Shown here: one piece after another, positions 35,101-44,036 of the stretch
Layout: every line of letters starts with the position of its first letter
How positions within the stretch are numbered: position 1 is the stretch's first letter
Assembly (NCBI RefSeq): GCF_039566955.1
Contig: NZ_CP154796.1
Coordinates: 3,906,001-3,970,000 of the forward strand
Length of the DNA: 64,000 nt
Direction: 5' to 3'
Source of the DNA: Micromonospora sp. DSM 45708
GTDB lineage: Bacteria; Actinomycetota; Actinomycetes; Mycobacteriales; Micromonosporaceae
The notes under the pieces: model-generated
Database searches by the model: none
What the model saw: the letters and a program-made list of their open reading frames with translations, nothing else
Told to the model about the DNA's origin: nothing
Translations under genes and position numbers: made by a program

Positions 35101-36902
35101 CCGGCACCGGGCCGGTCCCGACCGCCCCGATCGAACTGGACGGCGACCTCGACTGGTTCGACGCGCTGGGGCTGCTGCCCGCCGCGATGTACCGGGCGGC
35201 GGGACCGGTGACCAGGCCCGAGGTACGCGAGGCGCTGCTGACACTGCTGGAGACCTGCGCCCGGTCCGGGCTCGTCGCTCCGGGCAGCCGGGTACGGCGG
35301 GCCACCCTGGTCGCCGACGGCACTCGACCGCTCGACCACGTCAGGGGGCAGGTGTTCACCGCCGGCGGCCGGCGGCTGCTGGTGCTCGGGGTGGACACCG
35401 ACGACCGTGAGGTCGACGTGCTCGACTGGGCGTCCACCGGACGGTTCGACGCGGTGCCGGGTTTCCGGATCACCGGGGAGCAGATCATGCGGACCGGTGC
35501 GGTGACGCCGGAGCGGATCGACTCCTTCGTCCGGCTGGTCCGCGGGAACGGCCCGGCGCCCTGGCGCGCGGATCGGGCGCGGGCGCTGTCCGAGGAGGCG
35601 GGCATGAGCCACGCCGAGGCTGTGCTGCTGCTGGCGGGCCTGCCCCGGGTCGCGTGGGAGAAGGCCGAGGGCGCGCCGGTGCGTACCACGTTGGGGTTGC
35701 CCGACCCGGCGGCCGCGGCGGTGGCGGCGCGGTTCTGGGGCGACGACCGGCGCGAGGGCGTGGCCGAGGTGCTGGGGCGGCTGGTGCCCGACGACCCGGC
35801 GGCGCTCTGGGCCGACGGGCCGCGGCACGACCTGATCGTCGAGGAGTGGATCCGGCGGCACGGCCGACGTCGGCCGGTCTCCGACGAATTGATCGTCCGG
35901 GTGGACCGGGCCGACGTGGCCAGTCCGTTGTCGGCCTCCGAGGTGATCCACGGGGTGGCGAATCCGACCACCTGCCGCTGGCTGGCCGGCACCGCCCCCG
36001 GGATCGACGACCACGAGGTGCTGGTCGCGTTGACCAAGACGCTGCCGTGGCTGGCGTACGACCTGTCCGCCGACGATCCGATCCGGTCGGCGCTGCCGGT
36101 CGCCGCCCGGCTGGCCCGGCAGCGGCTGACCGATCCCGACTTCACCATCCCGGTCGGTCGCCTCGACGAGCCCAAAATCCCGGCGCTCGCCGCCGCGCTC
36201 GGCACTCCGGCGACCACCGGCCCCGCCGGGACCGGCATCGGCCCGGTGGTCATCCCGCCGGACACCGGTTGGCACCAGGTGCGGCTGCGCCCGGCCGGGC
36301 TGCGGGGGGTGGACGATCCGGTGTTCGCGGTGCTGCGGGCCCGCCTCGACGGGGCCGACGAGTCGGTGCTCGCGGCGCTGCGGGCGCTGCTCGGTGACCA
36401 GCTCACCGAGGCGGTGTCCGACACCGTCGCGCCGACGGCCGAAGGCTTCGCGCAGGACCCGACCCGGTCCGCGCCGGAGCTGGTCGCGACGGTCGGCGCC
36501 ACGCTCGGGCTGAGCGCCGACGCCGCCGCGCTCTACCTGCAACTGCTCGCCCTGCCCGATCCCACCGACCGCAACGTCGCCCGGTGGACCGGGTGGAAGC
36601 CGGCGCGGCTCAAGGCGGCGCGGGCCGAGCTGGCCGCGACCCCACACGTCGTGGTCGCGAAGCGGTCCCGGGCCGGGCGGTCCCTGTTCCTGCCCGGTGG
36701 CTGGTTGGCGCTGAAGGCGCCGCTGCTGCCGCTGGAGCGGTGGAAGCTGCCGCTGCTGATCGGGGGCGAGGGCGGCGTGACCGCCCTGGGCATCGTCATC
36801 CCGATCGCTCCCGCGCCCCGGCTGTTCGCGCTCGCCTGGGACCGGCTGCACGCCGGTGACGCACCCCGATTCGATGATCTCGTCACGGAAAGGCGCCGAT
36901 GA
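32145..36902 (+). CDS. Very large (1585 aa) uncharacterised protein of the MoxR-VWA operon
   Basis: A soluble 1585-residue protein without signal or membrane segments. It is Ala/Leu/Arg/Asp-rich and largely helical, with a possible beta-rich middle (residues 560-840, FGRRPLRVGDRGERTGGRVI) and a C-terminal helical part. No motif known to me is visible. GTG 32145 overlaps the DUF4132 stop (GTGA), and its stop overlaps the MoxR start (ATGA), so expression is locked to both neighbours. Large antisense frames over it are GC-codon shadows. It probably acts as a scaffold or substrate of the ATPase, which is inference from position only. Confidence 0.75.
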   Translation: MSIDAMDLVEAGAVLPAGTVVPKEDVVDTLTARRYAHPVLAGRAVVRLVSGALGEAEDLAMEFLGFARPHRVTPVGVVRQQALGFPAWALVHDPANGHHALALVKEIERLARTAKSRIGPAKDGFNALGERLARSVPHFLPTFYEEAGRAFLAADSVTYAATMFGKAREAERAYGLTIDEDRQHAVFLEFALAGALTAKALSGHARDLATRCAPADAYEMFLRLCVERTLGGLPPYAAMHTDLRRLARKAGLDPIAADEQVLGQLLAAPALNRAPEAFWTAYRKPLARLAAADPALRGRLLGLTPQHCGDDVWLGVLEEAGATAALTEPAGGVPAGADAPDGPAGWLRRIDGHRERRSWRARKRHPGLLALVERMAGRLKSDGVPVALCRDHDAVDLDLLDLCLALGVPVADPADTARYWVDQWLSDETPGRRDLVATAADPRFLPALMKGVEGRLRTGSRDQRETTARVRQIIAAPGLRTALRRWLDTLADAVGRQGLPAIDHQLDRVGTVACPAGFAVNPDAVRRLVAHDLGPILGRTLRTGLLDEYGWPALDAAADRLGEPGEDLRLIGQWPYLLLVRGDLVLVVGPDGVEHEHLMRIPAGERRYLWRQVLRYVDGQLLVCWDRGPDRAAYWSGAPDDVFVIDDDAFNPYADLSLPLPGGGRTFGRRPLRVGDRGERTGGRVISDGSTYWVRAREQNRGWHEYDPATGEPGRSSLPAFFEDGAVDGQPLDADLCWLRPTESADSPLGRADGLAGWRVRRGPDGGWAGEAVNGRSFALPAGVGPDGSLAAAVRFPGATATHGLLRSSRGNRGSLLVCADDGFQLGWYPLGGERSASAAGTGLVPPPEFWHFLRLRDEAGSAALRAVTDAQAGALLAEAAGLDTTQVRALVGRHLPQLTAPALVAGVAGLVEQAAGQAARLRALADVLAGRPGSASPAGDRSPAGAEETAADRLLVEGLSGLIQYCYSKGDSAQRLIARAGAALTGTGPVPTAPIELDGDLDWFDALGLLPAAMYRAAGPVTRPEVREALLTLLETCARSGLVAPGSRVRRATLVADGTRPLDHVRGQVFTAGGRRLLVLGVDTDDREVDVLDWASTGRFDAVPGFRITGEQIMRTGAVTPERIDSFVRLVRGNGPAPWRADRARALSEEAGMSHAEAVLLLAGLPRVAWEKAEGAPVRTTLGLPDPAAAAVAARFWGDDRREGVAEVLGRLVPDDPAALWADGPRHDLIVEEWIRRHGRRRPVSDELIVRVDRADVASPLSASEVIHGVANPTTCRWLAGTAPGIDDHEVLVALTKTLPWLAYDLSADDPIRSALPVAARLARQRLTDPDFTIPVGRLDEPKIPALAAALGTPATTGPAGTGIGPVVIPPDTGWHQVRLRPAGLRGVDDPVFAVLRARLDGADESVLAALRALLGDQLTEAVSDTVAPTAEGFAQDPTRSAPELVATVGATLGLSADAAALYLQLLALPDPTDRNVARWTGWKPARLKAARAELAATPHVVVAKRSRAGRSLFLPGGWLALKAPLLPLERWKLPLLIGGEGGVTALGIVIPIAPAPRLFALAWDRLHAGDAPRFDDLVTERRR

Positions 36903-38059
36903 CCACGACCACCCCGGCGGCTCGGCAGGTCCACCCCGCCGAGCACGCCCACGCCACCGAGCTGGAGTTCCTCGCCGCGTACGACGACGGGCCCCGGCCC
37001 CCGGGCTGGCGGCTCACCCCCCGTGCGGTCGTCACGTTCATCGCCGGCAGCGCCGAGGCCGAGCTTGAGCTGCCGAAGGAGGCCCGCCGCGACACCCTGC
37101 CCCGCAAGCTGGCCGTCGCCGCCAAGTTCGTCGGCGAGCGGGCCCTGGTCGAGCGCTGTGTCGTCACCCTGGCCGGAGAGCGGGGACTGCTGCTCGTCGG
37201 CGAGCCGGGCACCGCGAAGTCGATGCTGTCGGAGCTGTTGTCCGCGGCGGTCTGCGGCACCAGCGAGCTGGTCGTGCAGGGCACCGCGGGCACCACCGAG
37301 GACCAGCTCCGGTACGGCTGGAACTACGCGCTGCTGCTCGCGCACGGGCCCAGCGCCGCCGCGCTGGTGCCGTCGCCGATCATGACCGCGATGCGTACCG
37401 GCGCGGTGGCCCGGGTGGAGGAGATCACCCGCTGCCTGCCGGAGGTCCAGGACGCGCTGGTGTCCATCCTGTCCGACCGGAGGATCGCGGTGCCGGAGCT
37501 GTCCGGCACCGTCGAGGCCACCGTTCCCGCCGCGCCCGGCTTCACGCTGATCGCGACCGCCAACCTCCGGGACCGGGGGGTGTCGGAGATGTCCGCCGCG
37601 CTCAAGCGCCGGTTCAACTTCGAGACCGTCGGCCCGATCCCCGACCTCGCGCAGGAGACCACGCTGGTGCGGCGGCAGGCCCGGGCGGCGCTGGACCGGG
37701 TACGCACCCCGTTCGCGGTCGACGACGCCGTGCTGGAGGCGCTGGTCACCGCGTTCCGGGACCTGCGGGCCGGACGGTCGGTCGAGGGTTGGGAGGTGGA
37801 GCGGCCCTCGACGGTGATGAGCACCGCCGAGGCGGTGGCGGTCGCGACGTCGCTGGCCCTGGCGGCGGCATACTTCCCCGGCGACCGGGACGTGTTGTCG
37901 CTGTTGCCGGGGCACCTGCTGGGCGTGGTCCGCAAGGACGACCCCGCCGACGGGGCCAAGCTGCTCGGCTACTGGGACGGCGCGGTCCGGCGTCGGGCCG
38001 AGGACGGTGCGCGACTGTGGCGGCGACTCTGGGAACTGCGTGATGTCCTCGCCGACTGA
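36899..38059 (+). CDS. MoxR-type AAA+ ATPase (YehL-like)
   Basis: A 386-residue AAA+ ATPase of the MoxR class. Walker A GEPGTAKS (101-108), Walker B VARVEEITR (170-178, with VEE instead of the usual DEI), sensor-1 LIATANLRDRG (near 205-215) and the arginine finger region ALKRRFNF (near 225). It belongs with the E. coli YehL-like ATPases that pair with VWA and SWIM proteins. It likely remodels or loads metal onto its VWA partner, the role proposed for other MoxR-VWA pairs. It overlaps the next gene by 17 bases. Confidence 0.88.
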   Translation: MTTTTPAARQVHPAEHAHATELEFLAAYDDGPRPPGWRLTPRAVVTFIAGSAEAELELPKEARRDTLPRKLAVAAKFVGERALVERCVVTLAGERGLLLVGEPGTAKSMLSELLSAAVCGTSELVVQGTAGTTEDQLRYGWNYALLLAHGPSAAALVPSPIMTAMRTGAVARVEEITRCLPEVQDALVSILSDRRIAVPELSGTVEATVPAAPGFTLIATANLRDRGVSEMSAALKRRFNFETVGPIPDLAQETTLVRRQARAALDRVRTPFAVDDAVLEALVTAFRDLRAGRSVEGWEVERPSTVMSTAEAVAVATSLALAAAYFPGDRDVLSLLPGHLLGVVRKDDPADGAKLLGYWDGAVRRRAEDGARLWRRLWELRDVLAD

Positions 38060-41000
38060 GCCGCCGGACCCGGCCGAGCCGCGGGACCCGGCCGCCGCCG
38101 GGCAGCTCGATCCGGTGGTCGCGGTCACCGAGCTGGCCGGATGCCGCCGGCCGTACCTGATCGGGGTGCGGCACCACTCGCCCGCGCTGGCGGTGGTGCT
38201 TCCGCGACTGCTGGCCGAGTTCCGGCCCGAGGTGCTGCTCCTCGAACTCCCACCGGAGCTGGGCGAGTGGCTGCCGTGGCTCGCCGATCCGACCACGATC
38301 GCACCGGTGGCGCTGGCCGGCGTGGTCGGCGACGGTGGGGAGCCGGCGTTCTACCCGTTCGCCGACTTCTCCCCGGAGTTCGTCGCGGTGCGCTGGGCCG
38401 CCCGCAACGGGGTCCCGGTCGTACCGTGCGACCTGCCCCTGACGGACGCGGCGTGGCGGGAGCGCCACCCCGGGCCGGGTGGCGCCCCGGCGACGGGCCG
38501 GTCGTTCGCCGACGCGCTGCGAGCGGCGGGCACCGGGCGTCCCGACGAGGACCTGTGGGACCGGTCCGTCGAGGCACGAGCGCCCGGCGCGAGCCCGGAG
38601 GCGGTACGCCGCGCGGCGCTGGCGGTCGGCTGGGCGCTGCGCGCCGATGCCGAGCGAGGGGCCGGGGTGTCCCCTCTCGACCTGCGGCGGGAGGCGCGGA
38701 TGCGGCAGTGCCTGGCCGAGGCGGGGCAACAACGGGTCGCCGCCCTGGTCGGCGCCTTCCACGCCCCGGCGCTGCTGACCGGGGCGGGCGCACCCCCGGC
38801 GGGCCCGGCCAGCCCGCCGTCGGTGGTGACCTCGCTGGTGCCGTACACGTTCGGGCTGCTGGACGCCCGGTCGGGCTATCCGGCCGGGATCCGCGATCCG
38901 CAGTGGCAGCAGTCGGTCCTCGCGGCCGGCGGTGACCCCACCGCCGTCGAGTCGGCGACGGTGGCCGCCGTGGTGGCCGTCTGTGCGGCGATCCGCCGGG
39001 CCGGTCATCCGGCCGGTCCGGCCGAGGCCCGGGAGACGGCCCGGCTCGCGCTCGACCTGGCCCGACTGCGCGGCCTGCCCGCGCCGGGCCGCGGTGAGCT
39101 GGTCGAGGCGATGCAGAGCGTGCTGGCCCACGGCGAGGTGCTGGGCCGCGGCCGGGTGGTGGCCGGGGCGATGGAGCAGGTTCTCGTCGGCGACCGGCGG
39201 GGCGCGTTGCCCCCCGGTGCTCCCCGCTCCGGGCTGGCCCTGGTGGTGCGGGATCTGTTGGCCGGGCTGCGGCTGCCGGGTGCCGGCGACCCGGCCAGAG
39301 AGCTGCGGCTGGACCCGCTCCGGTCCGACTTGGACCGACGGCGCGAGATCACCCTGCACCGGCTCGCGGTCTGTGGCGTCGCCTACGCCGAACCGGTCGT
39401 CGGTGCGGGGGTCGGCGGTGTCGACGCGATCACCTCGCGCTGGCGGGTGGGCTGGTCGCCCCGGACCGAGGCGACGATCGAGGTGGCCGGCCTGCGCGGA
39501 GTGACCCTCGCCCAGGCCGCCGAGGGCGCCCTGGTGGAGCGGCGGCGGCGGGAACGGGCCGAGGAGGGCCCGACCGTGGCCGCGGTGATCGGCGGTCTGG
39601 AGGCCGCCGCGCGGTGCGACCTGACCGGGCTGACCGTGCGTCGGCTCACCGAGTTGGCGGTCACGGTGCCGGCGGAGGGCACCCTCAGCGAACTGATCGC
39701 CGCGTTGGCGCTGCTCGACCGGCTGCGCCTCGGCCAGCTTCCGGGTGGGTCCGGGCTGCCGGCGGGCGAGCTGGGCACGGTCGCCGAGGCGCTGGAGAGC
39801 GCGGCGGTCCGGCAGGTCGACGGGCTGGCCGGTGCGGAGGACGTGGCCGACGCGGAGGCGCTGGCCGCGCTCGCCCAGCGGGCCGACGCCGCCGGGGTGG
39901 TGCTGCGGCTGGCCGACTGCCTGGCCCGGCTCACCGCCCAGGGCACGCCGCTGATGGCCGCCGCCGCCGGGGCGGTGCGGGTCCTGCTGGGGCTGGGCGA
40001 GCCGGCCGCCTTCGGGCGGCGCATCGCGTCCTGGGTGGACACCGCGACCACGCCTACCGCGCGGCGGCAACTCCAGGGCCACCTGACCGGGCTGCTGGTC
40101 GTCGCCGAGCCGCTGCTGCGGGGCAGCGGCGAGGTGCTGGACGGCCTCCTCGACCGGGTCGAGGCGCTGCCCGACGAGGAGTTCCTCACCCGGCTGCCGG
40201 CGTTGCGCGCCGGCTTCCACGTGGTCAGCCCGGCCGGCCGGGATCGCCTGCTGGACGTGGTCCGGGCGCGGCTGGGCGGGGCCGATCCGGCCACCGACAT
40301 CGCCGTGCTCGACGATCCGGACGCCCTGCTGGTCCGGCTGCTCGCCGACCGGGCGGGCCGGTCGGCACTGGTCCGTCAGGGCTTCCTCACCCCCGAGCCG
40401 GCGGAGCCGCCGACGGACCGGCCGGTCGACGCTCCTGGCGCCACGCCGCCGCCCGCCCGCCGGGCTCCGACCGACGCGCTCGCGACGGTCGACCGGTGGC
40501 GGCTCGTGCTCGGTCGGGAAACCAGCCGGACCGGGTCGGGCGCACGGCGGTACGCCACCGCCCTCGACGAGCTGTACGGGGCCGGCCGGGGCGAGGGGGC
40601 CGGCGTGGAGGCGGCCGGTCGCGTCGGCCGGGAGGCGTCGTTCCCCGGCGTACGGGAGTGGGCGGAGGAGCTGGCGGTCCTGTTCGGGCCCGGTATCCGC
40701 GAGGAGGTGTTGGCCCGAGCGGTCGAGGCAGGCCGGCTGGACGCGGCGGTCGAGCTCGATCCGGCGGCGGTGCGTCCCTCCGTCGAGTTGCTCCGCGACG
40801 TGCTCACCCTCGCCGGTGGGCTGCCGGAGTCCACCGTGGCTCGGCTGCGACCGCTGGTGACCCGCCTCGTCGAGGAGCTGACCAGGGAGCTGGCCTCCCG
40901 GTTGCGGCCGGCGCTGACCGGGCTGACCACCCCCCGCCCCAGCTACCGACCGGGCGGGCCGCTGGACCTCCCTCGGACGCTGCGGGCCAACCTGGCCACC

Positions 41001-41576
41001 AGCCGCCGCGACGAGCAGGGCCGGGTCGTGCTGGTGCCCGAGCGGCCGGTGTTCCGGACCCGGGCCCGCCGGGGGGTGGACTGGCGGCTGGTGCTCGTCG
41101 TCGACGTCTCCGGCTCGATGGAGGAGTCGGTGATCTGGTCGGCGCTCACCGCCGCCGTGCTCGCCGGTGTACCGGCGCTCACCACCCACTTCGTGGCCTT
41201 CTCCACCGAGGTGGTGGACCTGTCCGAGCGGGTCGACGATCCGCTGGCCCTGCTGCTGGAGGTCAGCGTCGGCGGGGGTACGCACATCGCGGCCGGGTTG
41301 CGTCACGCCCGGTCACTGGTCACCGTCCCGCGACGGACCATGGTGGTCGTCGTCAGCGACTTCGAGGAGGGATTTCCGATGGGTGGGCTGCTGGCCGAAA
41401 CCCGGGCGCTGGTGGAGGCGGGCTGTACCGTGCTGGGCTGCGCCAGCCTGGACGACACCGGGCGACCCCGGTACTCGGTCTCGGCGGCCGGTCAGCTGGT
41501 GGCGGCGGGGATGCCGATCGCCGCGTTGAGCCCGTTGGAGCTGGCCCGGTGGGTCGGGGAGCAGGTGCGTGGATGA
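38043..41576 (+). CDS. DUF5682-VWA fusion (YehM/YehP-like)
   Basis: A 1177-residue cytoplasmic protein. The N-terminal part (about 40-300) is DUF5682-like: LIGVRHHSPALAVVLPRLLA, then FRPEVLLLELPPEL and VVPCDLPLTDAAW. A long helical middle follows. Residues about 1010-1177 are a von Willebrand A domain with a complete metal-adhesion site: DVSGSM (from 1021), GGGTH and VVSDFEEGF. In E. coli these are two proteins, YehM and YehP; here they are fused. ATG 38043 lies inside the end of the MoxR gene, and the stop overlaps the SWIM gene start. Confidence 0.82.
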   Translation: MSSPTEPPDPAEPRDPAAAGQLDPVVAVTELAGCRRPYLIGVRHHSPALAVVLPRLLAEFRPEVLLLELPPELGEWLPWLADPTTIAPVALAGVVGDGGEPAFYPFADFSPEFVAVRWAARNGVPVVPCDLPLTDAAWRERHPGPGGAPATGRSFADALRAAGTGRPDEDLWDRSVEARAPGASPEAVRRAALAVGWALRADAERGAGVSPLDLRREARMRQCLAEAGQQRVAALVGAFHAPALLTGAGAPPAGPASPPSVVTSLVPYTFGLLDARSGYPAGIRDPQWQQSVLAAGGDPTAVESATVAAVVAVCAAIRRAGHPAGPAEARETARLALDLARLRGLPAPGRGELVEAMQSVLAHGEVLGRGRVVAGAMEQVLVGDRRGALPPGAPRSGLALVVRDLLAGLRLPGAGDPARELRLDPLRSDLDRRREITLHRLAVCGVAYAEPVVGAGVGGVDAITSRWRVGWSPRTEATIEVAGLRGVTLAQAAEGALVERRRRERAEEGPTVAAVIGGLEAAARCDLTGLTVRRLTELAVTVPAEGTLSELIAALALLDRLRLGQLPGGSGLPAGELGTVAEALESAAVRQVDGLAGAEDVADAEALAALAQRADAAGVVLRLADCLARLTAQGTPLMAAAAGAVRVLLGLGEPAAFGRRIASWVDTATTPTARRQLQGHLTGLLVVAEPLLRGSGEVLDGLLDRVEALPDEEFLTRLPALRAGFHVVSPAGRDRLLDVVRARLGGADPATDIAVLDDPDALLVRLLADRAGRSALVRQGFLTPEPAEPPTDRPVDAPGATPPPARRAPTDALATVDRWRLVLGRETSRTGSGARRYATALDELYGAGRGEGAGVEAAGRVGREASFPGVREWAEELAVLFGPGIREEVLARAVEAGRLDAAVELDPAAVRPSVELLRDVLTLAGGLPESTVARLRPLVTRLVEELTRELASRLRPALTGLTTPRPSYRPGGPLDLPRTLRANLATSRRDEQGRVVLVPERPVFRTRARRGVDWRLVLVVDVSGSMEESVIWSALTAAVLAGVPALTTHFVAFSTEVVDLSERVDDPLALLLEVSVGGGTHIAAGLRHARSLVTVPRRTMVVVVSDFEEGFPMGGLLAETRALVEAGCTVLGCASLDDTGRPRYSVSAAGQLVAAGMPIAALSPLELARWVGEQVRG

Positions 41577-43468
41577 CCGGCCTGCCAGCGGTGACCGCGC
41601 CGGTGCTTGCCGAGGCGCTCGACGCGCTGCCCGCCCGGCTCCGCAGGAAGGTGGACGACGCGGCGGCCCGGGCCAGCGACTGGCCGGTCGCCGGCACGGC
41701 CGGCGCGGTGACGGTCCGGGTCGACGACGCGACCACGGTGACGCTGGTCGCGGTCGACGGGGTGGTGCGCGCCGCCGCCGACGCCCGATGCAGCTGCCTG
41801 CTCGCACCCAACTGCCTGCACCGCGCGGCGGTGCTCGCCCTGGCCCCGGTGGACGACCCGGCCCCGACGGACCCGGTGCCGGAGGCCGCCGGTCCGACCG
41901 CCGGCACGGGATCCGGTCCGACCGCCGTCGCGGCGTCCGGGACGGCCAGCGGGTCGGCGGCGGCGGCGGGGGGCGGGTCGGCGGGGGGCGGCGAGTTGAC
42001 CGCGCGTCAGCGCGCCGCCGCCGACGGGTTGTGGCAGGTGGCGGTGGCCGTGCTCGGGGCCGGGACCGTCGGCTGCGGGGTCGTGCTGCGGACCGCCCTG
42101 CTCCGGGCCGTGCACGAGGCCAGGGCCAACGGTTTGCACCGTGCCGCCGCGTCCGGCACCCGGGTCGCGGCGGGACTACAGGCCGCCCGGGCGGCCGAGT
42201 CGCAGTTCCGGCTGGCCGACCTGACCGACGATCTGCGCGAGCTGCTGGCCGTGTCCCGTCGACTGCGCGGAACCGGCCCGCCGGCCGGGGAACTCAGGCC
42301 GCTGCTGGGCGCCGCCCGGCAGGCCTACGATCCGCAGGCCGGCCTGCGGCTGTACGGGCTCTGCGCGGTGCCCGTGGTGGCCGACTCCGGGTACGCCGGG
42401 GTGGTCACCTACCTGGTGGACCGGGACGGTCGGCTGTGGACGGTCGCCGACCTCGCGCCGGGCGGTGCCGGGCGGGCCGCCGGCGCGGGTGACTCGACCG
42501 TGGCGGTGGGCGAGTCGGGGCTCACCCACCGGCAGCTGACCCGGGCCGGGTTGGTGGTCTCCGGCGGCACCGCGTCGGTGTCGGGGCAGCTGGGCACCGG
42601 ACGTGCGGTGCGCGCGGCGCGGGCCAGCGGCGCCGGCTGGGCCGACGAACCCCTGGTCGGGCTGTGGGCACAGCCCCTGGCCGATCAGGTACGGCGGGCC
42701 CTCGCCGCGTCAGCCCAACCGGTGCCGGAGCGTCCCGTCGGAGCCGACCTGCTCTTCCTGACCGTGCGGGTGCAGGGTGCCCAGGAGAACGCCGTGCTGG
42801 CCGCCACCGGCGACGGCGCGGTCCTGACGTTGACCGTCGCCGACGAGCACCCCGGCCTGCCCCACCGCGACAACCTGCGGTTGCTGGGGCAGTCGGTGGG
42901 GGCGGAGCTGCGCCTGGTGGGCCGGCTCGATCCGACCCGGCGGGCAACTGTCCAGGCGCTCGCCGTGGGCCCGGTGTCCGCCGGTGGGCCCGGGCTCGCC
43001 CTGCCGGAGAGCTGGGCGGGCCACGCCGATCTCGGGTACGACCGGCTGCACCACAGTCAGCTCAGGACGGACCGCGTGCCGGCGTCGACGCCGGTCGCCG
43101 GTGGGCGCCCGAACCTCGGCGAGCCCGTGCCGCCTGCGCAGTTCGGTGCCGCGTCGCCGCGCCCGGCCCTCGGCGATCCGGCGTTGGGTCTGCTGCGCCG
43201 GCAGGTGGAGCGGGTCGTCTCGGGTGGCCGGGCGGTCCAGGCGCTGGCCGACTCCACCGAGCGGGAGCTGCGGCGGGCCCGCCTGGATGTCGGCGGGTAC
43301 CTGGTCGGGGCGATGAGCGGCGCGGCGCGGAACCGGGCCCGGGACGCCTTCGGCCGGGTCACCGACGACGACGGGCAGGCGTTCGCGGAGTCCTGGCTGG
43401 CGTTGGCGGTCTACGAGGAGGCGGCGTCCCGGGCACTGGTCGAGGCGTCCTGGCTGCCCCGACGGTGA
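41573..43468 (+). CDS. SWIM zinc-finger protein (YehQ-like)
   Basis: A 631-residue protein with a SWIM finger near its N-terminus: ARCSCLLAPNCLHR, giving ligands C73, C75, C81 and H83 in the CxC-x5-CxH pattern. SWIM fingers bind nucleic acid or protein. The rest is Ala/Gly-rich with helical segments and a Gly/Ser/Ala linker (105-140). E. coli YehQ, in the same gene neighbourhood, is also a SWIM protein. It is the last gene of the five-gene operon, started by an ATGA overlap, and is convergent with the DUF6624 gene. Confidence 0.8.
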   Translation: MTGLPAVTAPVLAEALDALPARLRRKVDDAAARASDWPVAGTAGAVTVRVDDATTVTLVAVDGVVRAAADARCSCLLAPNCLHRAAVLALAPVDDPAPTDPVPEAAGPTAGTGSGPTAVAASGTASGSAAAAGGGSAGGGELTARQRAAADGLWQVAVAVLGAGTVGCGVVLRTALLRAVHEARANGLHRAAASGTRVAAGLQAARAAESQFRLADLTDDLRELLAVSRRLRGTGPPAGELRPLLGAARQAYDPQAGLRLYGLCAVPVVADSGYAGVVTYLVDRDGRLWTVADLAPGGAGRAAGAGDSTVAVGESGLTHRQLTRAGLVVSGGTASVSGQLGTGRAVRAARASGAGWADEPLVGLWAQPLADQVRRALAASAQPVPERPVGADLLFLTVRVQGAQENAVLAATGDGAVLTLTVADEHPGLPHRDNLRLLGQSVGAELRLVGRLDPTRRATVQALAVGPVSAGGPGLALPESWAGHADLGYDRLHHSQLRTDRVPASTPVAGGRPNLGEPVPPAQFGAASPRPALGDPALGLLRRQVERVVSGGRAVQALADSTERELRRARLDVGGYLVGAMSGAARNRARDAFGRVTDDDGQAFAESWLALAVYEEAASRALVEASWLPRR

Positions 43469-43502
43469 GCCGGTCCGACCCTCAGCACGGCTCGGGCGCT
43501 GG

Positions 43503-44036
43503 TCAGTGCCGTCCCTGCTCCGCGGGGTCCTGCTGGCGCAGGTGGCTGGCGTACTCGGCGAACGGGCCGAGCCCGACGCTGCGGCGGCGCTCGTCGAGGC
43601 GTTGCAGGTCTTCGATCGGCTGGGGCTGGAGCGGGCCGGCGGGGCCGTACCAGAACTGGGTGCCGTACCGCTGTGGTCTGCCCTCGGCCCGGCGGACGCG
43701 ATCGGTCAGGTAGGCCAGGTGGGACGGTTCGGCCTCCCCGTCGTCCACGGTCTGTGCGAGCAGACGCAGGCAGCGGCGTTGGAAGTCGGGGTCGTGGTCG
43801 GCGTGTTGCGCGAGCAGCCAGGCGGCGGTGGCCGCCTCCTTGCCGACGCGGCTGCGTCGAGGCCAACCCTGCCGGTCGACGATCTGCGACAGCCACGCGG
43901 TGTTGTCGAGGTCGACCTCGCGTACCAGAGCCCAGGGGGCGTCACCGGCCGTCCGACGTGCCGCCTCGGCCCGGGCCCGCTGGTCCCGTTCCATCCGCTC
44001 GATCAACTCGGTGGCGAGTTTCCCATGGGCGGTCAC
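43503..44036 (-). CDS. DUF6624-like protein
   Basis: A 177-residue soluble protein containing VDLDNTAWLSQIVDRQGWPR, then VGKEAATAAWLLAQHADHD and RCLRLL, LAYLTDRVRRAEGRPQRYGT and FWYGP. This is the pattern of DUF6624 proteins (conserved WP.r..vG..a..aa.LlvQHad and YGTQ). GTG 44036 begins the conserved helical N-terminus; there are longer in-frame extensions but they look non-coding. Function unknown; often an orphan gene. Confidence 0.72.
   Translation of the reverse strand: MTAHGKLATELIERMERDQRARAEAARRTAGDAPWALVREVDLDNTAWLSQIVDRQGWPRRSRVGKEAATAAWLLAQHADHDPDFQRRCLRLLAQTVDDGEAEPSHLAYLTDRVRRAEGRPQRYGTQFWYGPAGPLQPQPIEDLQRLDERRRSVGLGPFAEYASHLRQQDPAEQGRH

Noticed and set aside
33846..36851. A 1001-residue antisense frame over the giant gene, and other long antisense frames (3843-5816, 10568-13876, 37746-41306, 51578-54850)
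   Set aside because: They are Arg/Gly/Pro/Ala-rich shadows produced by high third-position GC of the real genes; no motifs, and they run against well-supported genes.
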